Source: Amborella trichopoda
Taxonomy: Eukaryota; Streptophyta; Magnoliopsida; Amborellales; Amborellaceae
NCBI RefSeq assembly: GCF_000471905.2
Contig: NW_006499603.1
Span: 4,179,236 to 4,243,235, forward strand
Direction: 5' to 3'
DNA: 64,000 nt
Under the pieces are notes generated by a model. The model was given only the letters and a program-made list of their open reading frames with translations. It made no database searches and was not told where the DNA came from. A program made the position numbers and the translations under genes. Below, one piece after another: positions 33,061 to 43,512 of this stretch (positions within the stretch are counted from its first letter, which is position 1; every line of letters starts with the position of its first letter).

Positions 33061-33799
33061 AACCATTTCCTTACCTTTCAAACACATTTTTATCCTCGTG
33101 GAGTTTTTCATGCGTCAGCTAGCTACTAGACCATCTAAAGCCCCATCCCCGACAAATGTGAACAATGCATTATCTTGTAAAGACCTAAAAATCCCCAAGA
33201 TGGCTTACTTCCAAAATAAAAGCCTCACCCATGGTGTTTGTTACCCCAATGAGCCTTATGCAAATATGATCCCTCTATTCTATACACTGTCAGGGAAGAA
33301 TGACCTCTTTAAAAAGAAAAGAAGCTGAGCATGATAAGCATTCGATAAGGATCGTCATGAGTACAAGTGAGAGCTTCAGGCGGACATAGCCACGAAGCTA
33401 TGGGGAAAATTTCAAAAAATAAAAAAATTGGGCATGGTGAAAACTCGCAAGGGTGCCATGAGTAAAAATGACAAGTGAGTATGACCATGAAGCCATGAGT
33501 AAGAGTGTCCTGAAAAAAAGAAAACTGGGCATGATGAAAACCTGAAAGGGCACCATGAGTAAAATTGGAAATCAAAGGTGGACGTGACCTTGAAGTCACA
33601 GGTAAAAGAGCCTCAAAATAATAATAATAAGTTGGTGAAAACCATTTTTTATGGCACCACTTCGAACAAGTTCAGGTGAAAACCCGAAAGGGAGCTTGGA
33701 CTAATAAACAAGTTGATGTAGCTTTTGATCGAAGATGACTTCAACCAGTTACATCATAAAATTGGAAGGTACTTGGTGAAAATCAGACCAGCCCTTCTC

Positions 33800-34350
33800 A
33801 AAAAGAAGTTCCAGCGATAGTGGGAAAAAGCCTACCAAGGATACTCATTTGTTGCAAATAAAGCTGCGGATGTGGGAGAAAACCTTTAAATAAGGCACTC
33901 ACTTAGAGCCAAGACGAAGTTCCTGTGACAGGGATAAAGTCCATCAAGGACCCTCAGTTGTTGCAAATAAAGCTGCTAATATGGGAGAAAGCCCTTAAAC
34001 AAGGCACTCACTCAGAGCCAAGATTTTCCAGTGAAATTGTGATAAAGCTCACCAAGAACCCTCAATTATTGCAAATAAAGCTACTGATACAGGAGAAAGC
34101 CCTTAAGCAAGGCACTCACTCAGAGCTAAGATGAAGTTCCTGTGACAATGGGATAAAGTCCACCAAGGACACTCAATTGTTACAAATAAAGCTGTTGATG
34201 TGGGAGAAAGACCTTAAGCAAGGCACTTACTCTGAGCCAAGACATTCCAGTGACACAATGATGAAGTTCACTAAGAACCCTCAATTGGTTCAAATAAAGC
34301 TGCTGATGTGGGAGAAAGCCCTTAAGCAAGGAACTCACTTAGAGCCAAGA
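33800..34350. repeat. Five tandem 109-bp units in an alternating A-B order
   Basis: Unit starts near 33800, 33915, 34023, 34132 and 34242. Shared core: TTGCAAATAAAGCTGCTGAT, GTGGGAGAAAGCCCTTAA, CAAGGCACTCACTCAGAGCC. Units 2 and 4 share GAAGTTCCTGTGACA...GATAAAGTCCA; units 3 and 5 share TTCCAGTGA...CACTAAGAACCC. The array therefore has a dimeric, higher-order structure of about 218 bp. Relatives with other spacings occur at 39170-39740. Confidence 0.8.
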
Positions 34351-36094
34351 AAATAGGAAGGTACTGGGTGAAAATCAAACTAGCCTTTTTCCCACTAACA
34401 ATACTGGGAGAAAGCCAAGGGCACCCACTAGCTGGTTCATTAGGAAGTGTTGTTGAGACGAAATGATAAGCGCTTCCACAAGGCACCCGGTCAGCCTACT
34501 CTCCAAGAAACTGGATTTTAGTGACATTGAAAAGGAAGCCCTTAAGCAAGGCCCCTAATCGCTAGAATTCACTTTGGTTACCCCTCCAGGAAGAGGCTTG
34601 GCATGGTCTCCTAATCAAGGTTTGTGTTGATGCCGGTGATCGATAAGAAACTGTTGAGAGGCAATAAAGGCGTCTTAGTATGGATTTAAAAGATGAACTT
34701 TGACGAAAAATTTTGTTCCAAATGCTGCACTTCTCGCTTATCTTGAAGAGCAGTATTCGGCGAGGCAAGTTGTTATATGTCATTTTTTATGTGATTGTAT
34801 CCCCGGTACGAATAAGAAGAGAGCCAGTAGCAATCTGGTCCTGCCGATAGCCTATGCACTGTCAGACCATGAGAATACTGCAAAAATAAGTAAAACTGGT
34901 CAACCTTTGAAGGAGTACTGAAACGGATTCAAAATGTATGAAAATGATTGTTTGGGATAATGGAAGGATGTTCACAAAGTTTTGTTAAATTCTGATAAGT
35001 TTTGATATTTTCAAAACGAAACTTATTTCTCAAATCCAGTTCATATCATGCAAAAAAAGTACCCTATAACTACAACCCTATTTTCTATGCCTCAAAACAA
35101 TAACATACCACTGTCATTAGATCCAGAACTTTGAAATACCCTTAGGGACCAAATTTGGGCTCACTTGTACCTTTCAGGACCATTATGGGCCTAACTTACC
35201 ATAAAAGGGTAAGTTTTACATTATTGCAGTACAGCCTCGGTGAACCAGTTTCGATTTATGGAAACTGTATTTTCCCATTTTGGGATGATTTTCAAATACT
35301 TGTTTTGAGTTCAATTAGCTCAAATTTTGACACAAGCTAGGTCTCGACGACCTGGTCCTTTTGACATATAGCATGCGTCATGATATGGCCCGAACCGAGA
35401 GAATTTCTTGAGAGAAGATGAGCTCGAAAGCATGAAAAATCAGATTTTATACAAGAGAATATCTCATACTTTGTGAAGTCATAACTCAAGATCATGGTGT
35501 CAGATTATTGCAAATAGAGGTCTGTTGCGACGTATCACGAAGGGCAACCGTTTGGTATAGTTTTTGTGCCCAATTGGAGGTCGGATGACACAAATTTCGA
35601 AGTTGAAAGAGGTAATATTTTTCAATTGTCGAAATCCCATTTTTCGATGACTTCCCAAATTTGGAATATTCTTAAACAAAAATCAAATTGGACAAAATTT
35701 ATTGCAAAATGATCATGATAATGTCATCTTCAATTTGTGATTGAAATGAAGACTCGAAACGTCATGGATTGTACTGGATTGGTGATCAAAGTTTATGGAC
35801 CGTGCCAGATTTTTGGTTCTAATTGAAAAAATCCGTTTCAAGATGATTAAAGGGTGTCAAAATGTATGTGATAGATCAAGCATTGATTCTACGATGATTG
35901 ATCGCCTGAATTACTGTCGTAAGCATCCGAAAAAGCTCCCGAAGTCTAGCGATGACAAGAAGCTCCTCATGGAGGGATGATTTTGTCATTTGTTGAAAAG
36001 TACTAAGGGGTATTTTAGTCATTTGGTCCAAAAATGGGATTTTATTTTAATTCATTTAATATGTAATTTTTGACAATCTTGGTTTCTTTTGAGC

Positions 36095-36130
36095 ATTCCA
36101 CCCATGTTTAGTGGTTTCTCTATATAAGGA
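36095..36130 (+). promoter_or_regulatory. Core promoter of LTR E
   Basis: ATTCCACCCATGTTTAG (36095-36111) followed by TCTCTATATAAGGA (36117-36130). Same block and spacing as in LTRs A-D. Confidence 0.65.
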
Positions 36131-36409
36131 AACCCAAGTCATTTGTAACGGGTCTTGATCATTTTATGAAACTCGAGAATTTGAGAGCAAATTTTAGCTT
36201 GTTATTTTGGCTTTGCTTTTGAGTTCTAGATCAAGTTCAGGGGAGAGAGAAACTTTTGGTAGAAATAGAAAATACCCCTAGACCATGCCCTACACCATAC
36301 ACCATATCCTAATCCCATACCCTAAACCATACATCATACCCTCAACCATACACCCCAGTCTATATCCCTAGTCCATACACCCCAGCTTTGACTCAAACCT
36401 CGCCCCCTC

Positions 36410-37200
36410 TCTCTCATGTGCATACAAGAGGACTCATGGAGGTGCACCTAGGCTAGGACACTCCCAAGTCCATTCTCTCTCCTCTCCTCTCCTCTATCTT
36501 CTTTCTTTCTCTTTCTTCTTCACTCTTTCTTACACCTAAGCTCAGGGACGCACTTAGCAAGGGCCCTAAATCTTCTCGCTTCTTTCTCTCTCTTCTTCCC
36601 TCTTTCCTTCATTTAAGTCCAAGGCCACACCAAGCAGCGGCCCAGCTCTGCTCACGCTGCCTTCTCTCTTTGGTCTCCTCTCTTCCCTATGTTGCAAGTA
36701 TAAGTCTAGGGCCGCATTTGACAGTGGACCCGGCGCTTTACCCTCAAGTTTCTCTTCTCTTTGTTTCTCCCCCTCTCACATGCTGTAAAACTTGGGCAGC
36801 ACTTGCGTGCGGGCCTAGCTCCTTCTCTCTCTTTTTCTTGTTCATTCCTCTTTCTCTCTATCTCTGATTTCTAAGTCTAAGGCATCACCTGAGTACTGGT
36901 CAGGCTCCATCTCTCTCTTTTTCCTTCTTCGTTCCTCTCTCTCTCTCGTTTCTAAGGCTAGAGCTGCAACTAGGTGCAGGCCCTGTTCACTCTCTCACGT
37001 CCTTCCTCATTCTCCCACCTCCTTCTTATGCACGAGCTTGAGGCTGCGCCTGAGGCTGTACCCAACTCAACCTTGTCCTTATCCCCCCTCTCATACTTGT
37101 TGTCAAGCTTGAGCTTGCGCCTAGAGGCAAGCCCGTTCACTCTCCTCCTTACTCTCTTGTTCCTCTCTCGTCCTTACTCTCTTGTGTCGGTAGCTTCTTT
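36410..37200 (+). repeat. Pyrimidine-rich leader minisatellite of LTR E
   Basis: About eight diverged units of 75-100 bp: a TCTCTCTTTCTTC-type tract, TAAGYCTAGGGCCGCACTTG, then CAGTGGGCCCGGCTC-like. The sequence differs from the leader arrays of LTRs A-D although the position (after the TATA) and CT-rich spacer are the same. The related fragment at 17.94-18.38 kb carries GTGCCTAGGCGCGG words that resemble TGCGCCTAGAGGCAAGCCC of the right part of this array. Confidence 0.6.
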
Positions 37201-37785
37201 CATCATATGTGTGTTCGACTTGGTGTCATTTTGGGTCGGTTTAAGAGTTTTTACTCTCTGATTGCTGCTCTAACCTCCATTCCGTACATTCGAGTCGATT
37301 TGCGAGAGATATTGATGCTCTTGGCCTCGATCCTAGGGTGGGGTCATCCTGAGTTAGCATTCCCTAGGGTTCTAACCCTTCTTTTGTTGTCATGTCCATT
37401 TAACCACATTACTTTGCTAGCTACCCACTCAGTTAACCCATTAGAGAGGAGTATTTTCACCTAAACTCCAATAGCAATTTTAAAGAGAGAACCAAGATGA
37501 AGTGTTGAGTTAAAGTAGGGTATGCATTCAAACTGCGCTGCTAGACAATCGGAGGGCTTCGTAATTGTTCTGAGAGGGTGCCTGCCCGGGCATATCCCTG
37601 AACCCCAAATGACGAGGTAGGCCTTCGAATACTTCTTTGTCGATTAAAATCTCTCTCATTATTCTTTCCTATCCGCACAAAGAGCACACGCATATGCAAG
37701 TGTGTAGGCCTTGCGGATGTTCGAGAGAGGGTTTTCCTCTGACCGGCACGACCCCGGGACGGGCAAGAAAATCAGGCCTTGACTA

Positions 37786-40038
37786 CATGGGTCTATTAAT
37801 TTTTCTATATCACTCTCATCAAAGGCTCCCAGCCTATGTTAGGCGCAGGCACAGTTGCTCTCTTCTCATTTCTCACACAAGCCCATGGTTTAACCATGAG
37901 CTTAGCACACACTCGTGCACACTTTACATAAGGTGAACAATAGAGCTATGCTCCTTGTTCTACCTACACACACTCACCCCTCAGTGGGTAACCTAAGGCT
38001 AGGTGAAGCCCAGACCTTTGAGCCCAATAGCCCCTTTTTCAAAACGTAGTCACCATGAGCCATGAATTCATTGATCCAGTATGACTAGATTCAATTCAAT
38101 AAATTTTTTGAAATCTAGGGGTATTTTGATCCTTAATGATTTCAAATCCCTAGCGGAGCCATATCCTTGATATACCTGATCCCCATCAGTAATATGTCAA
38201 AATAAACCCTTGCATTGAAAATTCAAAATCAAACTCGAGCCTATCAGTCGATCGACACAAAGACCATTGGGATCCCAAAAACATCCCATTCACCAACCCT
38301 ACCCCCATCACAAAACTTTCTACACAACCCTTGTTCATTTGGGCTTCAACTTTGAAACTCCATTATTCCCAAGGAGCTACACCATTATGACAAGTAGACT
38401 ACCACCCAATGGGTCATTGTTACCAATAAAACCATCATCCCCAATGGTAAGTCACCTCCATCAGTAGGTTACTACCTTAGTGTTGTAAATACACATCATT
38501 CCTAGGGAGTTTTCCATGCATCAAAAGTCACTTGATCCATCTAGAACCCCAATACCCAGGAAGTGAGAACCCTTCATCACCTTGCGAAACCTAGCACATC
38601 CCCAGTGATGTCCACTTCCCTCAATTAAAGCCTCACTAATGGTATTTGTGACCCCAGTGAACCTTAAGTAAATATAACCCTTCTGTCTTATGCATTGTTA
38701 AGGAAGAGGACTTATCTAAAAACAAAAAAAAAGAAGCCGAGCAAGATGAGCATCTGATAAGGATTGTCATATGTAAAAGTCAGAGCTTCCAACAGATATA
38801 GCCATGAAGCTATGGGTAAATTTGTCGAAAAATAAAAATGGGCATGGTAAAAACCCGAAAAAGAACCATGACTAAAAATGATAGATGAGCATGGCCATGA
38901 ATCCATGAGTAAGAGTGTTCTGAAAGAAAAAAACTGGGCGTGATGAAAACCCAAAAGAGCGTCATGAGTAAAAATGGAAATAAAAGGTGGACATGACCAT
39001 AGAGTCACGAGTAAAAGAGCCTCAATAAAAAGAAGACGTTGGTGAAAACTATTTTTACGGCACCACTTCTCTCTACTTCTGCTGAAAACCCGAAAGGGCA
39101 CTTAGACTAATAAACAGGTTGATGCAACTTTTGATCGAAGATGACTTCAACCAATTACAGCAAAAAAAATATGGAAGGAACTGGGTGAAAATCAGATCAG
39201 CCCTTTCTCGCTTCACTGGGATCCAGTCTACCAAAGGCCCTCAGTTGTAGGAAAAAAAAGATGATTTCTAATGTGGGAGAAAGCCCTTAAAAAGCTAGTC
39301 ACTTAGAATAAAAAGAGGTCTTCTAATGTGGCATAAAGCTCTGAAAAAAGGCACTCACTAGTGGTTGAAAAATCGGAAGGTACTGGTCGAAAACCAGATC
39401 AGCCCTTCTCATAAAAAGAAATTCCCATGGCATTGGGATCAAGTCCATGAAGGGCCCTCAGTCGTTACAACCAAGAAGATGTTTTCTAATGTGGGAGAAA
39501 GCCCTTAAAAAAGGCACTCACTTAAAATCAAAGGCGGACCTCTAATGTGAGAGAAAGCCCATAAAAAAAGGCTCTCACTTAAAGACCGAAAAATTGGAAG
39601 GTAATGGGTGAAAATCAGACCAACCCTTTCTAGCTTCATTGAGATCAAGTCCAAGAATGGCCCTTGGTTGTGGCAATAAAAGACGTCAGTCAATGTGGGA
39701 AAAAACCCTTAAAAAAGGCACTTGCAAGGGAGACGAAACCATTGAAAGGTACTTGGTGAAAATCAGACCAAACCTTCCCCTACAACTGGATTGGGAGCAA
39801 GCCCCCAAGGGTACCCACTAGCTAGATCACTAGGAAGTGTTGTTGAGATGATACGGTAAGCCATTCCACAAGGCACTCGGTGAGTAAACTCCCCAAAAAA
39901 CGGACTAGTGGCATCGGGAAAGAATCCTTTAAACATGGTCCAAGGGCTAGAATTCACTACGGTCACCCCTTAGGGAAGAAGCTTAGCGTGGTCTCCCCCT
40001 CAAGGATCATGTTGATTCCGATGATCGAGAAGAAAAAG
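37786..40038 (+). mobile_element. Second copy of the internal region, following LTR E
   Basis: Matches the split copy (18.38-18.81 plus 32.58-34.6 kb) in the same order: ACCTACACACACTCACCCCTCAG, CTTGTTCATTTGGGCTTCAA, CCCAATGG words, the GGGCATGGTAAAAACCCGAAA segment (38780-39080), tandem units with TAATGTGGGAGAAAGCCCTTAA (39170-39740), then GCTAGAATTCACTACGGTCACCCC. The match ends at 40038, about 35 bp before the expected LTR start, where the Tat-like LTR begins. The LTR-internal-LTR-internal order suggests unequal recombination between copies. Confidence 0.55.
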
Positions 40039-41476
40039 TGTTTACGATGAAAATTGGACAGATCTTTTGTCAAAGATCACTCGGATTTTGACACCTTAAA
40101 CTGATAAAAATTATGTGGTAGAGAAAGTGGGACAAATCAAATTCAGCTATGAGGCCAGATCTGCTCAGAAACGAGCAGATCCGCTCTCAGATCTATGGCA
40201 GAGCGAGCATGATCCAAAACATTAAAAACATGAGTTCTAAGTAGTAAACTGAGCAAATTAATCGAAAATAAAAAAAACAATAAGACGAAGAAGAAAGAAA
40301 GGGTAAGAGAACAATACCAAACTGGGCCAAATGGCCTGGGACTCGAGAGCCTTTGAGGGCTTACTCGTATCTGAACTGGCGTCCTCTTTGCCTCTCTTAT
40401 TCCGATGTTGACCAGTTAATCTCTGGATGAAAGGGGTTGTTATGCCCTAGATATGACTAAAAATGGTCAAGGTTTTTGGTCTAGGTTAAGGTTTCTCAAG
40501 CTTATGGTTAGGGTTTTTTAAATTAGGGTAAGCTCACGAAGTTAAGAGGTCTAGGGACTAACTTTCTCTAAGCAAAGGGGCTAGGGTTTCAATCTTTCTC
40601 TCAGAAGAAGTCCCCACAATCAGCCACGAAAATGAGGTTTTATAACTTGAAATTATTTGGAAAAGGGAAACCTTCCATCAATTGCCAACCCTGGATTGCC
40701 TTTTTCGGGTCCGAGGTTTGGGCGACACTAAGTGTGTCGCCCAGCCAAAATTGGCCAAATTTAGGAAATTTGACCTAAAACAGTTGGGGGGCACACTGTC
40801 GTTTCCAGGCTGTCAGAGTTGGGAGACACACAGTGTGTAGCCCAAGTCAAGACTACTCGAAACTAGAAATTTCCAGTGCAGGGTAGATGTTGGGGTTGTC
40901 AAGATGTTGCCTACAAAAAATCGTCTAATTTGGGTCTGTCTATGCTAGGAGACACTTGGTGTGTCGCTCTGACCAGATCTGCTCAAAATGGCATATTCGT
41001 GCTCAACACTGATCTCTGGGTTGTCTTACTAAAAAATGAAGATTTCGGGTCAAACTGGGTTGGGCAACACACAGTGTGCTGCCTGCACGACACTAGGTGT
41101 GTCGCCCAGTCTAGTGGGCGGTACAGGGCGTGTCGCCCAATCTGGGTTGGGCGACACTGGGTGTGTTGCTCAAGCCAAAATGACCGAAATTGGAAATTTT
41201 CATCTCAAGTGTGTAGTTCAGGCTGTTGTGAAGCTCTAAGAGAAAATTTGGGTAAAAAAGAGTTATTTTACTATATTTGGTGATTTTTTTTAGTAAAATA
41301 GGGCGTATGCAGGATTCTAGAGCAAAACAAAGTATCTGCAGGGTTTTGGGTAGGCAAAATGGTTATGGGTCACAGGGTAGGTTGTGTGGACTGTGAATTT
41401 GGGTTTACTAGGATAATACGGTTTTAAGGGTCCAGGAAACCATAGAATTTTGCATATTTAAAATGGGGTGTCTACA
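40039..41476 (-). mobile_element. LTR of a Tat/Ogre-like Ty3/gypsy element (3' LTR)
   Basis: On the minus strand it begins TGTAGACACCCCATTTTAAA (from 41476) and ends CCAATTTTCATCGTAAACA (at 40039). Both termini are typical of plant Tat/Ogre LTRs as I know them. A purine-rich tract CAAAGAGGGGCAAC (41477-41490) lies directly before the start, so this is the 3' LTR and the internal region lies to the right. A TATA-like TTATAAAACC occurs on the minus strand near 40635-40650, followed by AAACCCTAG words. Seven copies of the 25-bp palindrome lie inside it (40719-41172). It interrupts the LTR E-type internal region at 40038. Confidence 0.65.
40719..41172. repeat. Palindrome group 1: seven copies of TGGGCGACAC-N5-GTGTCGCCCA
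   Basis: Seven copies at 40719-40743, 40820-40844, 40946-40970, 41061-41085, 41084-41108, 41115-41139 and 41148-41172. Each has a left arm TGGGCGACAC, a five-base loop and a right arm GTGTCGCCCA; the first is perfect, others carry one to four changes. Loops are TAAGT, ACAGT, TTGGT, ACAGT, TAGGT, AGGGC and TGGGT. Spacer DNA (often with GGCCAAATT or GAAATTGG words) is not tandemly repeated. Confidence 0.9.
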
Positions 41477-41490
41477 GTTGCCCCTCTTTG
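41477..41490 (-). other. Polypurine tract of the Tat-like element
   Basis: Minus strand CAAAGAGGGGCAAC immediately before TGTAGACACC. Purine-rich and directly abutting the LTR, as needed to prime plus-strand synthesis. The next 100 bases hold two related phrases (TTTGACACTCCCTGTCCTTC and TTTGGCATTCTTTGTCCTTC), a tandem duplication of about 60 bp. Confidence 0.6.
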
Positions 41491-42204
41491 ACACTCCCTG
41501 TCCTTCGAGGGAAAGGTGAGTGGCAAAGAAGTAGACACTCTTTGGCATTCTTTGTCCTTCAAGGGGCAGATGAACGTCAAAGATAATGCAGACATTTTAA
41601 ATTTCTTCCTGACGTCACGTGGTTAGAGGGCACACTAACTAATCCCTCCAAGTCATTGCGCTCACTCAGCTTACCCACCTAGGGCATTTTCATCCTAGGG
41701 TTTTCGGCATGAGATGTCGATGAGTTACACAAGCTTGAAACTCGAGTTGGATTTCGGGCCACGCCACTTAACTTTAGGGGTTTCACAGTTTGAAAGTTTT
41801 TAACCTTGACATCTTCTTTAATTTCCTTAGGGTTTCTTAAGGCTATATATAGAACAAGGCTTTCTACAGGAAGAGACTTGTCGGGCCGATTTTGAAGAGA
41901 GAGACGAGGCAGTAGTATGGTAATCACGGTAACACAGTAATCATCATATACGGGTGTCCAAGCTCCTTCATTTTTTAAAGTCCTTTTTAGAAATTTTGAA
42001 ACAAGGGGGAATTTTAAAATAGAACCCAGAGCTTGGATAGGTCACGATTTTAACAAAGAAATTAAAGTTTTTGAAAACACAAGACATATAGATAAAATTT
42101 TGAAAAGAGAAAGATATTTTGAAAAGCAAGGTTGGTTAGCAGTTTTAACTCTTGCAATCATATAGCCCTCTAAGAAGTTTAGCGTCATGCAACGATGGAC
42201 CATA

Positions 42205-42636
42205 AACCCGACTCTTTTACATCATACGGAGCTAAACGCAATACACCCGAGCCTTTTACATCATATGGGGCTAGACGGAATACACTCGACCTTTTACGTC
42301 AAACGGGGCTAGACGTTACCTGCCTCGGCTCTTTTACGTTGCATGAGTTTGATGTTGAAATGGATGCACCCGAGCTTTTACGTCATACGGGGCTAGATGG
42401 ATTACACCCGACCTTTTATGACATACGAGCTTGACAGAATACACCCGACCTTTTACGTCATAAGGGCTAGGCAGAATACACCTGACCTTTTATGTCATAT
42501 GGGGCTAGAAGTTACCTGTCTTGGCTCTTTTACGTCACACAAGTTTGACGTTTTTTCTATCTCTGCTCTTTTATGTCACATGATTTTGACGTTTTCCTGT
42601 ATCGGCTTTTTTATGTCCCACGAGTTTGATGTTTTC
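42205..42636. repeat. Tandem array with CTTTTACGTCATACGGGGC core
   Basis: About eleven units of 36-42 bp. The core is CTTTTAYRTCAYAYGRGGCT, followed by AGACGGAATACACCCGAC; a variant type has AGACGTTACCTGYCTYGGCT. Read in the element's orientation the core contains ATGACGTAAAAG, that is, a TGACG bZIP half-site repeated about every 40 bp. Several units have ACATCA or ATGTCA instead. The 79-80-codon frames here are translations of the repeat. Confidence 0.85.
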
Positions 42637-42890
42637 TGAATTGGATTTTGGTTCGCAGTTTTGGCTTGTTCCACCGAGGAGCAATTCTTTTTTATTTTAT
42701 TATATATATTTTTTTATTTTCTAGAAAATTGGTTAGCAGTTTAGACTCGTGCACAGAGGAGCGGTCTGAAAAGTTCATTTCAAAATCCTTTGAAAACATT
42801 TGATTTTAACAAGAAAATTTTATGAAAAACATAGTTTTGATCATGAAATGTCCTGGGACTTGACCAGGAGAATTTTTGCACAAAGGAATT

Positions 42891-43258
42891 TGGACGACAC
42901 ATGTGGTGTTGCCCTCACAGCCCATAAAAATTGTGTCCAATTTTTTTTTTTTTTGTGTTTTTGGCTGGGCGACACTAGGTGTGTTACCCATTGAATATTT
43001 TTTTTGTTTTTGGTTGGGCGACACTAGATGTGTCGCCCATTGAAATTTTTTCTTTTTCGTTTTGGCTGAGCAACACCAGGTGTGTCGCCCGTTGATTTTT
43101 TATTTATTTATTTATGTTTTTATTAAGTGTATTAGAAATTTAGCAGGGGCTCTTTTTTTCAAAATTTTTATGGGCGACACTAGTGGTGCTGCCCAGGCGA
43201 CACTGGTGGTGTCACCCAGCTTGGGTATAGACTTGGGCGACACTGGGCGTGTCGCCTA
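42891..43258. repeat. Palindrome group 2: seven copies of the 25-bp palindrome
   Basis: Copies at 42891-42915, 42966-42990, 43015-43039, 43067-43091, 43171-43195, 43194-43218 and 43234-43258. The copy at 43015 is perfect (loop TAGAT) and 42966 nearly so (loop TAGGT). Two copies overlap by two bases (43194-43195), as do two in group 1, which shows the motif can be joined end to end. T-rich spacers of 25-80 bp separate the rest. Confidence 0.9.
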
Positions 43259-43512
43259 GACCACCGACCTCCAAATTTTGAAATTCTTGTTTTAGAAGGT
43301 CTTGGGGTCACTAAAACCTTCTGTTGGCTGAAGTGGAAAATTGCAAAAACAATTTTTTTGACGGCATTGCAAATTTTCTATAAAAGTCATCTTCCCTCCC
43401 ATTCTCCTCTCATCTTTCAACCTCTCCTTTCTTCTTTCCATCTTCACCATCTTCTTATCTTCATTTTCTTCTTCTTCCATACTGGTTTTTCACCTTCTTC
43501 TTCTTAGCTCTC

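Larger units (their letters stand above)
32583..34756 (+). mobile_element. Internal and 3' region of the older, split LTR element
   Basis: Continuation of the fragment that was cut at 18810. In order: a degenerate minisatellite (32610-33060), a segment with GGGCATGGTGAAAACCCGAAAGGG phrases (33380-33660), five 109-bp tandem units (33800-34350), then a 3' end (about 34580-34756, GAATTCACT...GATGCCGGTGATCGATAAG...CACTTCTCGCTTATCTTGAAGAG) that matches the sequence just before LTRs A and C. No coding domains are visible; the element is non-autonomous. Confidence 0.6.
34757..37785 (+). repeat. LTR E (plus orientation)
   Basis: Starts TCGGCGAGGCAAG just after a 3' internal end shared with LTRs A and C. 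It contains the promoter block (36095-36111) and TATA box (36117-36130), a stretch of CCATACACC words (36270-36400), a pyrimidine-rich leader with its own minisatellite (36410-37200), and ends near 37785 (CCCGGGACGGGCAAGAAAATCAGG is the counterpart of the ends of C and D). The right end is approximate. Upstream of the TATA it aligns with LTR C (shared words: AGGGACCAARTTT, AGTGAACCARTTTC, CAAATTTTGA, CATGATATGGCCCG). Confidence 0.6.
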
